Positions 25,046 through 33,467 of a stretch of 48,254 nucleotides of DNA are shown piece after piece. Made by a program: the position numbers and the translations under genes. The stretch is from Niveispirillum sp. (GTDB lineage: Bacteria; Pseudomonadota; Alphaproteobacteria; Azospirillales; Azospirillaceae). The notes beneath the pieces are model-generated. The model was not told the origin of the DNA. It searched no databases and worked only from the letters and a program-made list of their open reading frames with translations. Where the stretch lies: assembly GCF_017996735.1 (NCBI RefSeq), contig NZ_JAGOGJ010000045.1:1-48254 (forward strand). The letters are read 5' to 3'. Numbering within the stretch: the stretch's first letter is position 1; each line of letters starts with the position of its first letter.

Positions 25046-26214
25046 CGGACACGGCTTTCCTGCGCCTGCCCTTTTTCGAGCCGCGTCATGCGGCCCTGGC
25101 CGCACGCCTGGATGAATGGGCGGCGGCCCATCTGCCCGGCCTGATCGATCACCATGACGTAGATGGAAGCTGCCGCGCCCTGGTGGCGGCCCTGGGTCGC
25201 GATGGCTGGCTGGATATCGCCGTCCGACTGGACGGGCGTTTTGACGTGCGCTCCCTCTGCCTGGTGCGCGAAACGCTGGGCCGGCACGAGGGGCTGGCCG
25301 ATTTTGCCTTCGCCATGCAGGGGCTGGGCACGGGCAGCATCGCCCTGTTCGGTACGGACGAACAGAAACGCGCTTTCCTGCCCACCATCCGGGCAGGCGA
25401 GAAGATTGCCGCCTTCGCCCTGTCGGAGACCGGTGCCGGGTCCGACGTGGCTGCCATGGAAACCCGTGCCGACCCTGCCCCCGGCGGCTATGTCCTGACC
25501 GGGGAAAAGACCTGGATCAGCAATGGCGGCATTGCCGGCCAGTATGTGGTCTTCGCCCGCACCGGCGCCGGAACCAGGGGGATTTCCGCCTTTGTCGTGC
25601 CGGCGGATGCGGCGGGGCTGGAGATTGCGGAACGGATCGACGTAATTGCCCCGCACCCGCTGGCCACGCTGCGTTTCACGGATTGTTTCATGCCGGAGGC
25701 CAACCGGCTGGGCCGTGAGGGTGAGGGGTTCAAGATCGCCATGGCCACGCTGGACGTGTTCCGGCCCAGCGTGGGCGCGGCGGCCCTGGGTTTCGCCCGC
25801 CGTGCCATGGATGAGGCGGCGCGCCATGCCCTTGGCCGCCGCATGTTCGGCGCCACACTGGCCGACCTGCAATTGACCCAGGCACATCTGGCGGAAATGG
25901 CGCTGGATATCGACAGCGGCGCCCTGCTGGTCTACCGCGCCGCCTGGGCCAAGGACCGGCCCGACCTGTCAGGTGTGGATCGCATCACCTATGAGGCGGC
26001 GATGGGCAAATGGCAGGCCACCGACGGCGCGCAGCGCGTCATCGACAAGGCCGTGCAGATGTTCGGCGGCCTGGGCGTGAAAAAGGGCGTGAAGGTCGAG
26101 GAACTGTACCGCGAAATCCGGGCGCTGCGCATCTATGAGGGCGCATCGGAGGTGCAGAAGGTGATCATCGCCCGTCAGGTGCTGGCGCGTTATCAGAATG
26201 CGAACAAGGTGTGA
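25042..26214 (+). CDS. Acyl-CoA dehydrogenase
   Basis: The 390-residue flavoprotein has the FAD and substrate loops FALSETGAGSDVAAMET and GEKTWISNGGIA, and the C-terminal motif VQMFGGLGVKKGVKVEELYREIRALRIYEGASEVQK (key part RIYEGASE, with Glu as the predicted base). It would form an alpha,beta double bond in a cyclic or ring-opened CoA intermediate. ATG 25042 overlaps the MarR stop by four bases. Within an anthraniloyl-CoA operon it fits the beta-oxidation-like lower pathway; the precise substrate is not evident. Confidence 0.9.
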   Translation: MTDTAFLRLPFFEPRHAALAARLDEWAAAHLPGLIDHHDVDGSCRALVAALGRDGWLDIAVRLDGRFDVRSLCLVRETLGRHEGLADFAFAMQGLGTGSIALFGTDEQKRAFLPTIRAGEKIAAFALSETGAGSDVAAMETRADPAPGGYVLTGEKTWISNGGIAGQYVVFARTGAGTRGISAFVVPADAAGLEIAERIDVIAPHPLATLRFTDCFMPEANRLGREGEGFKIAMATLDVFRPSVGAAALGFARRAMDEAARHALGRRMFGATLADLQLTQAHLAEMALDIDSGALLVYRAAWAKDRPDLSGVDRITYEAAMGKWQATDGAQRVIDKAVQMFGGLGVKKGVKVEELYREIRALRIYEGASEVQKVIIARQVLARYQNANKV

Positions 26215-26216
26215 CC

Positions 26217-26621
26217 ATGAACGGTGATTTCTCCATTCTCCAGCCCCCCGGCTGGGTCAAGCCCAAGGGCTATGCTAACGGCATCCGGGCGCGCGGCGAT
26301 CTTGTCGTGACGGGCGGGCAGATCGGCTGGAACGGTGATTGCGTGTTCGAAACGCATGACTTCCTGGGCCAGATACGTCAGGCCTTGGCCAATGTCGTGG
26401 CCGTGGTGCGGGAGGCCGGGGGCGGACCGGAACATATCGTGCGCCTGAACTGGTATGTCACCGACATCGACGCCTACCGCGCCTGCCTGAAGGATCTGGG
26501 GCCGGTCTATCGCGACGTGATGGGGCGCAACTTCCCCGCCATGACCCTGGTGCAGGTGGCTGGGCTGGTGGAGCGTGAGGCGCTGGTGGAGATTGAGGGC
26601 ACGGCCGTCGTGCCCTGCTGA
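26217..26621 (+). CDS. RidA family protein, candidate enamine/imine hydrolase of the pathway
   Basis: The 134-residue protein has the RidA/YjgF fold signature: GDLVVTGGQIGW, a helix QIRQALANVVAVVREAGGG, VRLNWYVTDID, and AMTLVQVAGLVEREALVEIEGTAV with the Glu at the active-site edge. The usual substrate-carboxylate Arg of true RidA (in the RNRVYV-like strand) corresponds here to VRLNWYV. RidA proteins hydrolyse enamines and imines to ketones plus ammonia. The product of the nearby monooxygenase/reductase is a cyclic enamine CoA ester, so this protein is well placed to remove the anthranilate nitrogen. ATG 26217 is used; GTG 26211 is an alternative. Confidence 0.85.
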   Translation: MNGDFSILQPPGWVKPKGYANGIRARGDLVVTGGQIGWNGDCVFETHDFLGQIRQALANVVAVVREAGGGPEHIVRLNWYVTDIDAYRACLKDLGPVYRDVMGRNFPAMTLVQVAGLVEREALVEIEGTAVVPC

Positions 26622-26645
26622 CCCTGTCAATTCCGGGAGGACAAC

Positions 26646-27446
26646 ATGCAAACCGCCACGCATTTCAGGCTGGAGATCAAGGACAATCTGGCCTTCGTCA
26701 CGCTGAACCGGCCGGACCGCAAAAACCCGCTGACCTTTGAGAGCTATGCCGAACTGCGGGATTTCTTCCGGGGGCTGGTCTATCGACCAGACGAGGTGCA
26801 GGCCGTCATCATCAGCGGGGCCGGGGGCAATTTCTGCTCCGGCGGCGACGTGTTCGAGATCATCGAGCCGTTGACGAAGATGGACATGAAGGGGCTGCTG
26901 ACCTTCACCCGCATGACAGGCGATCTGGTGAAGGCCATTCGTGCCTGCCCGCAGCCCGTGATCGCCGCCGTGGACGGCATCTGCGTCGGGGCCGGGGCCA
27001 TCATCGCCATGGCATCCGACCTGCGCTTCGCCACGCCGGCGGCGAAGTGCGCCTTCCTGTTCACGCGGGTCGGGCTGGCCGGATGCGACATGGGGGCCTG
27101 CGCCATCCTGCCCCGTCTCATCGGCCAGGGGCGGGCGGCGGAACTGCTCTATTCCGGCCGCTCGATGACGGCGCAGGAGGGACGCGACTGGGGCTTCTGG
27201 AATGAACTGGTGGAAGCCGAAACGCTGCCGGCACGGGCCGAGGAACATGCACGGCAACTGATGGCCGGCCCGCGTTTCGCCCATATGATGACCAAGACCA
27301 TGCTGAACCAGGAATGGTCCATGTCGGTGGATCAGGCCATCGAGGCGGAAGCGCAGGCCCAGGCCATCTGCATGCAGACCGAGGATTTTCGCCGCGCCTT
27401 CAACGCCTTCGCAGCCCGGACAAAGCCGGACTTCGTGGGGCGGTAA
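26646..27446 (+). CDS. Crotonase-family protein (enoyl-CoA hydratase or BadI-like ring hydrolase)
   Basis: The 266-residue protein has crotonase motifs: FVTLNRPDRKNPL, the first oxyanion loop GAGGNFCSGGD, and the second VDGICVGAGAIIAMASDLR. The region aligned with the first catalytic Glu of enoyl-CoA hydratase reads FLFTRVGLAGCDMGA and has no Glu, while the second Glu is kept in AAELLYSG. Loss of one Glu is seen in crotonases with other chemistry, so ring-opening hydrolysis of a beta-keto cyclic acyl-CoA, as done by BadI, is a reasonable alternative to hydration. GGGAGG precedes ATG 26646. It is the last gene of the plus operon. Confidence 0.85.
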   Translation: MQTATHFRLEIKDNLAFVTLNRPDRKNPLTFESYAELRDFFRGLVYRPDEVQAVIISGAGGNFCSGGDVFEIIEPLTKMDMKGLLTFTRMTGDLVKAIRACPQPVIAAVDGICVGAGAIIAMASDLRFATPAAKCAFLFTRVGLAGCDMGACAILPRLIGQGRAAELLYSGRSMTAQEGRDWGFWNELVEAETLPARAEEHARQLMAGPRFAHMMTKTMLNQEWSMSVDQAIEAEAQAQAICMQTEDFRRAFNAFAARTKPDFVGR

Positions 27447-27552
27447 GCACGACAGCCGGTCGGTTTCAAACGCGGCCCCAATTGCTCTTCATCAACCCCC
27501 TGCATTCAAAAAAAGTGGTACGACGAAGGGCCTTATGCGTGCAAGGTTCCGT

Positions 27553-28470
27553 TCAGTTCCGGGGGTTCAGACGACCCGTCCCCGGCAGCGTCATCGCCAC
27601 CACGGCCACGATGACACAGACCAGACCAACCCAGGCCGTGGGCGACAGGCTCTCTCCCAGGAACAGCAACCCCAGCCCCACACCGATGGGCACGCGCAGA
27701 TAGGCCTGCGCCGTGGTGCCGATGGAACCCAGTGTCTGCATCAACCGGAAATAGATGGTGAAGGCGATGGCGGTGGAAAAGACCGACAGGCAGAGCAGAG
27801 CACCGATCGACGGCATGGATGGCGTCAGGGTCCAGGGCCGGTCCACCACAAGACTGACGGGCAGAAGCAGCACCGCCCCGCACAGCATGGACCCCGCCGC
27901 CGGCTGCATCGGGTGCAAGCCCTTGAAATTCTTCCCATAGATGGCAGCCCCGGCATAAGAGATGGTGGCCGCCACGATGGCCAGTTGGGCCAGCAACTGC
28001 GTGCCCAGCCCGTCCAGCGCTTCCACCCCGATGATCAGGCAGATGCCGACCATGCCCGCCACCACGCCGCACAGCTTGCGCCAGGTCACCGGCTCATGCC
28101 GGGTGATCAACGCCGTCAGCAGGAAGGTGAAGATCGGCGTCGTGGAATTCAGGATCGCGGTCAACCCCGCATCGATGGACTGTTCCCCCCAGGCCACCAG
28201 GGTGAAGGGCACGGCCGAGTTCATCACGGCCTGAAACATGAACTGGCGCCAGACCTTGGGATCGCGCGGCATGCCGATACCACGCCAGCGCATCACGGCC
28301 AGCAGGATGGACCCGGCGATCATGGTGCGCACGGCGATCAGCGTCACCGGCGGTATAGTCTCCACCCCGATCTTGATGAAAGTGTAGGACGATCCCCACA
28401 GCGTGGCCAGAACCAGCAGGAGCAGCAATTCCTTGATCAACAGCGGCCTGTCGCCCATCACCCAGCCCAT
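27553..28470 (-). CDS. EamA/DMT-family transporter
   Basis: The 305-residue membrane protein has ten hydrophobic segments in two five-helix halves, starting with LLLLLVLATLWGSSYTFIKIG and with the second EamA half from about residue 155 (LAIVAATISYAGAAIYGK). EamA proteins export metabolites such as amino acids. ATG 28470 is used; ATG 28458 is also possible. It is convergent with the crotonase gene, with about 100 bases between them, and shares direction with the PLP enzyme upstream, so they may form a pair for amino acid degradation and export. Confidence 0.88.
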   Translation of the reverse strand: MGWVMGDRPLLIKELLLLLVLATLWGSSYTFIKIGVETIPPVTLIAVRTMIAGSILLAVMRWRGIGMPRDPKVWRQFMFQAVMNSAVPFTLVAWGEQSIDAGLTAILNSTTPIFTFLLTALITRHEPVTWRKLCGVVAGMVGICLIIGVEALDGLGTQLLAQLAIVAATISYAGAAIYGKNFKGLHPMQPAAGSMLCGAVLLLPVSLVVDRPWTLTPSMPSIGALLCLSVFSTAIAFTIYFRLMQTLGSIGTTAQAYLRVPIGVGLGLLFLGESLSPTAWVGLVCVIVAVVAMTLPGTGRLNPRN

Positions 28471-28641
28471 CCGGCATTTCCCAGCGGCATTCTGAATAGC
28501 AGAGGGGGCATGGTGATGGCCGCCGCGTTGACACCATGCCCGGCATGCGCCATCGCCCTACGACAGAACTGAACCGAAAAGCGGGCTGATCGGCAGTTTT
28601 CAGGTCATCCTGGTCGATCCTGTTTCGCGCGCATCATCATT

Positions 28642-29571
28642 TCAGCCGGCATCGACATTGCCACCGCAGAGCGGGATCAGGATACGGCGCCCGCCCCACG
28701 CGGCGGGATCGGACAGCAGGGCCGCCAGACCGGCGGCACCTGCCGGTTCCACCACCAGATGCAGATGGCTGCGCAACAGATCCATGGCGCGCAGGATGGC
28801 CGCATCGGGCACCAGGATCGTCCCGTCCAGAACGCGGCGCAGACTGTCTACGGCATAGGGTACCGCTACGCGGACCGCGATTCCGTCGGCGATGGTGTCC
28901 GCCGTCTCCCGCCCCGTCACGGGCAGGCCCCGCACGGCATGGGCCATCACCGGCGCCCCGGCCGCCGCAACGGCCAGCATGCGGGCACCGGGGGCCGCCT
29001 GCTTCACCCAGGTGCCGATACCCGACGCCAGCGCCCCGTTGCCAAGCGGGGCCAGCACCATGTCGATGTCAGGCACAGTCTCCATCGCCTCCAGCGCGAT
29101 GGTGCCTGCCCCCTCGGCGATCAGCACCTCATCACCGTCGACAACCAGCCGGTGGCCCTCCCGGTCGGCGAAACAGATTGCCTCCTGTTTCGCTGCATCA
29201 AAATCGGCACCGTGCAGGCGGACATCGGCGCCCAGGTCACGCATGGCCTGGAGCTTTTTCCGCACGGCATTTTCAGCGGCGAACACCGTCAGGCGGCGAC
29301 CATGGCGACGGGCGGCCCAGGCCAGCCCCTGGCCGAAATTGCCCGCCGACCCGCACACCAGCGGCCTGTCATCATCGCCCAGGGCAGCCATGAAGTTGCA
29401 GGCGCCGCGTGCCTTGAAGCTGCGGATGGGATTGGCGGTTTCATCCTTGAACCACAGTTCGGCACCGAACAGCCGGTCAAGCACAGCGGATTGTCTGATC
29501 GGGGAGCCGCGAAACGCCGGATCGATCCGATCAAGGGCGGCCTTAACGCCGCCGGGTTCTGGATATCGCAT
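28642..29571 (-). CDS. Threonine/serine dehydratase-like PLP enzyme
   Basis: The 309-residue fold-type II PLP enzyme has the Schiff-base Lys in RSFKARGA, the substrate loop GSAGNFGQGLAWAAR, the glycine loop APLGNGALASG (phosphate binding) and the C-terminal SGG-like LCGGNVD. It would deaminate a hydroxy amino acid to a keto acid, or racemise one. ATG 29571 is used; upstream Met at 29655 would run into the regulator's promoter. No strong ribosome site is seen. It is divergent from an Lrp regulator, and the EamA exporter is downstream. Confidence 0.85.
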   Translation of the reverse strand: MRYPEPGGVKAALDRIDPAFRGSPIRQSAVLDRLFGAELWFKDETANPIRSFKARGACNFMAALGDDDRPLVCGSAGNFGQGLAWAARRHGRRLTVFAAENAVRKKLQAMRDLGADVRLHGADFDAAKQEAICFADREGHRLVVDGDEVLIAEGAGTIALEAMETVPDIDMVLAPLGNGALASGIGTWVKQAAPGARMLAVAAAGAPVMAHAVRGLPVTGRETADTIADGIAVRVAVPYAVDSLRRVLDGTILVPDAAILRAMDLLRSHLHLVVEPAGAAGLAALLSDPAAWGGRRILIPLCGGNVDAG

Positions 29572-29667
29572 GCAGGGGATTTTACGGCGCGGTTGCGCAT
29601 CATTCCGGCAAAGTTGAGCTGTTTGGCGCTTTTCTCCTGCATTTGATGCTGTCATCCTGCCATCATC

Positions 29668-30153
29668 ATGCGCATAGCCGATCTTGACCCGTTCGACCGA
29701 AAATTGCTGGCCCTGGTGCAGAAGGATGCCGACCAGACAGCAGATATGCTGGCCGAGAAAGTCGGGCTGTCGGCGTCCGCCGTGTCGCGCCGGCTGAAAC
29801 GGCTGAAGGCTGAGGGGGTGATCACCGCCACCGTCGCCGTGGTCGATCCCGCAAAGGTGGGGAAGCCCACCTTTTTCATCACGGGCCTGGAGATCGAGCG
29901 TGAACGGCCGGAAATGCTGGCCAGCCTGCGCCGATGGCTGGCGGCGGAGGATCAGGTGCAGGAGGTTTTCTACGTGACGGGCGGCACCGACTTCATCCTG
30001 ATCATCGCCGCCCCTGATGTGGAAGCCTATGACGCGCTGATGGGCCGGTTGATGGCGGATAATGCCACGGTCCGCCGCTTCACAACCAATGTGGCTCTGG
30101 GCATTTCCAAGCGCGGGCTGTCGGTGCCGATCCCGACGGACATTCAGGATTGA
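29668..30153 (+). CDS. Lrp/AsnC-family regulator
   Basis: The 161-residue protein has the HTH segment ADMLAEKVGLSASAVSRRLKR followed by the RAM domain (VFYVTGGTDFILIIAAPDVE). It is divergent from the dehydratase-like gene by 96 bases and most likely controls it in response to an amino acid. Its stop TGA (30151-30153) is directly back to back with the stop of the convergent coiled-coil gene, sharing TGATCA. Confidence 0.88.
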   Translation: MRIADLDPFDRKLLALVQKDADQTADMLAEKVGLSASAVSRRLKRLKAEGVITATVAVVDPAKVGKPTFFITGLEIERERPEMLASLRRWLAAEDQVQEVFYVTGGTDFILIIAAPDVEAYDALMGRLMADNATVRRFTTNVALGISKRGLSVPIPTDIQD

Positions 30154-31131
30154 TCAGGCTGTGATGTCGATCCGGGGGATGGATGCGGCAAAGGCCGATA
30201 CAGCCCCGCCCGACGGTGCAAACGCCTCCGCCATGGCACGGTCACCTTCGGCCATGTCCTGTTCGGCGCGTTCCATCTCGGCCTTGGTGCCGGCCGATCC
30301 GTCCTTGCGGGCAAGGTTCTTCATCTGCTGATGGATGGACCGCAACTGGTCCATCATGTTGCGGATTTCCCCCTCGTACTGCGCATCGCCGGCACGGGCG
30401 GCACCCGCCTGGATGATGGCATCGCGGCGGGCCTGGAGATCGTCATTGGCGGTGGCGCCGGACGCCTCTTCCTCCGCCTTCTGATCCTTGCCAGGGGATA
30501 CGCCAGGGGGAACAGCGGCGGCCCCCGGGGTGGCGGTCTGCTCTGCCGCGACGGCCTGTTCCGCCTGCGCGGGGGTCTGGTCGGAACCGGGCTGATTGGC
30601 GGTCTGGCTGGCCTGCTGGGCAACGCTCTGCGCTTCGGCACTGGCCGTGGCGGCTTCGCCCGAAGCGGCAGCCTGCGCACCATTTTGCGCGCCATCCGAT
30701 GAACTTGCCTTCGTGTCGGCACCACCGCCGGTATAATCCTTGGCGGATTCACCCAATTCCTTGGCCACCGAGGCGGCTTCCTTGGCGATGCGGGCGGCGG
30801 CCTTCTTGTCGCCGCTGGCGGCGGCAAGCTGGGCCTGCAGCTTCAGCATTTTCAGCTTCTGCTTGGCCTCCTCCTTCTTGCGGGCGGCTGCTTCCTTGGC
30901 ATCCTCACCACCGCTGGCCAGCTTGTTGACCAGCGTATCGGTATCCTTCTTTTGCGCGTCCAGGCGGGCGCGCGTATCCGGGTCGATGAAATCCTGGATA
31001 CCCTTGGACGTGGTGCTGGACCCGGTCGCCGCATTCTTTTGCAGCCCCTGCCAGATATCCTGCGCCTTGGATTGGAATTGCCGTGAGGAAACGGCAAACA
31101 CACCACTGGCCGACCCCAGAACCGACACCAT
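30154..31131 (-). CDS. Ala/Gln-rich coiled-coil protein of unknown function
   Basis: The 325-residue protein (from ATG 31131; ATG 31143 also possible) has no recognised domain. It starts MVSVLGSASGVFAVSSRQFQ, then a heptad-like charged region (KEAAARKKEEAKQKLKMLK, and KKAAARIAKEAASVAKEL) that should form a coiled coil, a long low-complexity Ala/Gln/Ser/Thr/Pro-rich segment of about 110 residues, and a second helical region (MMDQLRSIHQQMKNLARK) near the end. No signal peptide or transmembrane segment is evident. The layout of two helical ends joined by a disordered middle suggests a scaffold or secreted cell-surface/flagellum-associated protein, but nothing supports one over another. Confidence 0.7.
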   Translation of the reverse strand: MVSVLGSASGVFAVSSRQFQSKAQDIWQGLQKNAATGSSTTSKGIQDFIDPDTRARLDAQKKDTDTLVNKLASGGEDAKEAAARKKEEAKQKLKMLKLQAQLAAASGDKKAAARIAKEAASVAKELGESAKDYTGGGADTKASSSDGAQNGAQAAASGEAATASAEAQSVAQQASQTANQPGSDQTPAQAEQAVAAEQTATPGAAAVPPGVSPGKDQKAEEEASGATANDDLQARRDAIIQAGAARAGDAQYEGEIRNMMDQLRSIHQQMKNLARKDGSAGTKAEMERAEQDMAEGDRAMAEAFAPSGGAVSAFAASIPRIDITA

Positions 31132-31266
31132 GACACACCCCATGTCTGCTGTCAGGTCGAAGGCGCCCCTCCTTCAGCCCGAATGAATCAAATTTTATTC
31201 ATTCGAGCCGGTTTACGCAACCATGATTCAGTACCTGCGACAAGATTTGCGCGGTAAAGGCCGCAT

Positions 31267-31722
31267 CTATACGGTTTCCTTGGCTTTTTCCGCAGCATTT
31301 TCGTCGGGCTTCTTTTCATCGCCCCAGAAAACGAGGAATGCGATCAGACCGACGGCGACCGCCATGAACAAGCCCGGCGCCCGCAAGAGCAACGGCACCA
31401 GGGTGCTGACGGCCATATTGACCATTTCCGCCGCCTTGTCCTTTTCGCGCCGCTTCTGTTCCGCGCGGTGCCAGTGGGCCATCAGGCCCAGGATGATGGG
31501 AATGGGCAGCAGGACGACACCAGCCACCGCCAGCAGGGCGGGGCCGGTGCCGATCCAGGTTTTCAGCCAGACGACGGAACCCGCAAGAGCCAGTGCAAAA
31601 CCGACCAGACCCAGGAAGGCCATGACGGCATAAAGGATGCCGTCACGCCCAACCTGCCGGGCGGCCGTGCCGATGTCGCGGGTAAGCAGCGGCATCAGCA
31701 GCGGGACAAGCCGGTCCAGCAT
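31267..31722 (-). CDS. Membrane protein, YqjE/holin-like
   Basis: The 151-residue protein has hydrophobic segments at about residues 30-50, 60-82 and 113-133, and a charged tail (GDEKKPDENAAEKAKE). It begins six bases after the DUF883 gene on the same strand. DUF883 (ElaB/YqjD) genes are commonly followed by a YqjE-type membrane protein, and this arrangement is the main reason for the call. Function is not known; the pair is thought to act at the inner membrane, possibly in stress or stationary phase. Confidence 0.65.
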   Translation of the reverse strand: MLDRLVPLLMPLLTRDIGTAARQVGRDGILYAVMAFLGLVGFALALAGSVVWLKTWIGTGPALLAVAGVVLLPIPIILGLMAHWHRAEQKRREKDKAAEMVNMAVSTLVPLLLRAPGLFMAVAVGLIAFLVFWGDEKKPDENAAEKAKETV

Positions 31723-31728
31723 CGCGGC

Positions 31729-32046
31729 TTAACGCCGGCACAGCAGCGCGATGGCAAAGCCTGCCGCGACCGCGACGCCCAGCGATTGCATCGGCCGGTC
31801 GCGGACATGGGTTTCAACCTTGCCTTCCAGGCCCTTCAGTTCTTCGCGCAGGTTCTGGATGGCGGTGACGGACGCATCCTTCACATTGGATGCCATCTCA
31901 CCCACGCGGGCCTTGTAGCCGTCGGCCTTGTCGGACCCGGCCGCGGCGACGGTGGAGGCAAGCGCCGCCAGATCATTGCGCAGTTGCTTCAGTTGCGCTT
32001 CAAAATCCGTCACGCCAGCTTCGGCGGTGTCCTTAACGGAAGCCAT
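31729..32046 (-). CDS. DUF883 family protein (ElaB/YqjD-like)
   Basis: The 105-residue protein consists of a long amphipathic helix (LKQLRNDLAALASTVAAAG, NLREELKGLEGKVETHVRD) and a single C-terminal hydrophobic helix (SLGVAVAAGFAIALLCRR), the layout of C-tail-anchored ElaB/YqjD proteins. These associate with ribosomes or the inner membrane in E. coli. The canonical RDRPMQSLGVAVAAGF motif before the tail helix supports the family. GAAGGAGGAA precedes the ATG. Confidence 0.85.
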   Translation of the reverse strand: MASVKDTAEAGVTDFEAQLKQLRNDLAALASTVAAAGSDKADGYKARVGEMASNVKDASVTAIQNLREELKGLEGKVETHVRDRPMQSLGVAVAAGFAIALLCRR

Positions 32047-32131
32047 TGGTTCCTCCTTCTACTTGAGGTCGTTGCACCCTTCTAGAACGCCGCCGCGCCG
32101 TAAAGGTTCCAACCCTTCGTGGAGAAAAGCG

Positions 32132-33328
32132 TCAACCGCAGGCCTGCTGTGCCACCAGGGCCCGTTCCCGTTGCCGGTCATCCAGCAGGGCCAGCATCCA
32201 GATCACGAAACCACCCAGCGCCAGTGCCGACCCGACCCATCCGGTCGATGCCCAGCCGTGCCCCCCGGCGATGGCCAGCCCGCCCAGCCAGGGACCCAGG
32301 GCGTTGGCAAAGTTGAAAGCGCTGTGGTTGAGCGCCGCCGCCAGCGTCTGGGCGTCGCGCGCCACATCCATCAACCGGGTCTGCAAGGCCGTGCCCAGCC
32401 CGCCACCGCAGCCGATCATGAACACGGTGACCATGACCGACCAGAGATCGTTGACCGCGAAGGTGAACAGGGCCAGCGACAGCGCACTCCACAACAGGAT
32501 GCCGCCGACCGACGGCATCAGGGCGCGGTCGGCAGCCCAGGCGCCGGCCAGATTGCCCACCGTCAGCCCGACACCGAACACGGCCAGCGCCAGGGGCACC
32601 GTTGCCGGTGCCACCCCCGTCACCTCCATCATGGTGGAGGCAAGGTAGGTATAGACGCAGAACATGCCGCCGAAACCGATGGCCCCGATGCCCAGCGTCA
32701 GCCAGACCTGCCGCTGGCCCAGCGCGCTCAGTTCCCGCAGGGGGCTGGCCCCTGGCACCGGCCGGTCCTTCGGCGCGTAAAGGGCCAGAAGGATGACCGT
32801 TGTCACGCCCAGCGCACCGACCAGGGCAAACCCCCAGCGCCAGCCCACCACCTGCCCGATGGCATTGGCCAAGGGTACGCCGATGATGGTGGCGATGGTC
32901 AGGCCCAGCATGACGCGGGCCACGGCCTGCGCCCGCCGGTTGACGGGAACCAGACCCGACGCGACCAGCGCCGCCACCCCGAAATAGGCCCCGTGCGGCA
33001 GACCCGACAGGAACCGGAAGGCCAGCATCGCCTGATAGCTGGGGGCCAGGGCCGACGCCGTATTGGCCAGCGCGAACACCACCATCAGACCGATCAGCAG
33101 GCTTCGCCGCGACAGCTTCGCCGCCAGAACGGCGATGACGGGCGCGCCGACGACCACACCCAGCGCATAGGCGCTGATCACATGGCCGGCCGTCGGCTCG
33201 TCAATGCCCAGGTCGGGGGCGAAGAAGGGCAGAAGGCTCATCACCGCGAATTCGGTGGTGCCGATGGCGAACCCGCCCATGGCAAGCGCAAACAGCACAA
33301 GGCCGGGGCGGACAACGGGGGCGGACAT
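32132..33328 (-). CDS. MFS transporter (AraJ/arabinose-efflux type)
   Basis: The 398-residue protein begins MSAPVVRPGLVLFALAMGGFAIGTTEFAVMS, the signature of the AraJ/PbuE-type drug:H+ antiporters, and has twelve hydrophobic segments with the LSRRSLLIG loop between helices 2 and 3. ATG 33328 has GGAAGAGAG upstream. It is downstream of the AraC regulator on the same strand with a 140-base gap. Likely an exporter of a drug or metabolite, substrate unknown. Confidence 0.88.
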   Translation of the reverse strand: MSAPVVRPGLVLFALAMGGFAIGTTEFAVMSLLPFFAPDLGIDEPTAGHVISAYALGVVVGAPVIAVLAAKLSRRSLLIGLMVVFALANTASALAPSYQAMLAFRFLSGLPHGAYFGVAALVASGLVPVNRRAQAVARVMLGLTIATIIGVPLANAIGQVVGWRWGFALVGALGVTTVILLALYAPKDRPVPGASPLRELSALGQRQVWLTLGIGAIGFGGMFCVYTYLASTMMEVTGVAPATVPLALAVFGVGLTVGNLAGAWAADRALMPSVGGILLWSALSLALFTFAVNDLWSVMVTVFMIGCGGGLGTALQTRLMDVARDAQTLAAALNHSAFNFANALGPWLGGLAIAGGHGWASTGWVGSALALGGFVIWMLALLDDRQRERALVAQQACG

Positions 33329-33467
33329 GGGGCTCTCTTCCGGGCAACGGACCGGCGCATCGCGCCGCACAATCTGCCTTTATGTGAACATCCAGTGGCT
33401 TGGGTGACAACGTTGCCCCACGTTATCGCAGTGCAGCATAAATTGCATGGCTAAGGGAATGGTTGGC

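Noticed and set aside
31928..33454. 508-codon plus-strand frame opposite the MFS gene
   Set aside because: The product is a His/Gln/Arg-rich shadow, while the minus strand encodes a clear twelve-helix transporter.
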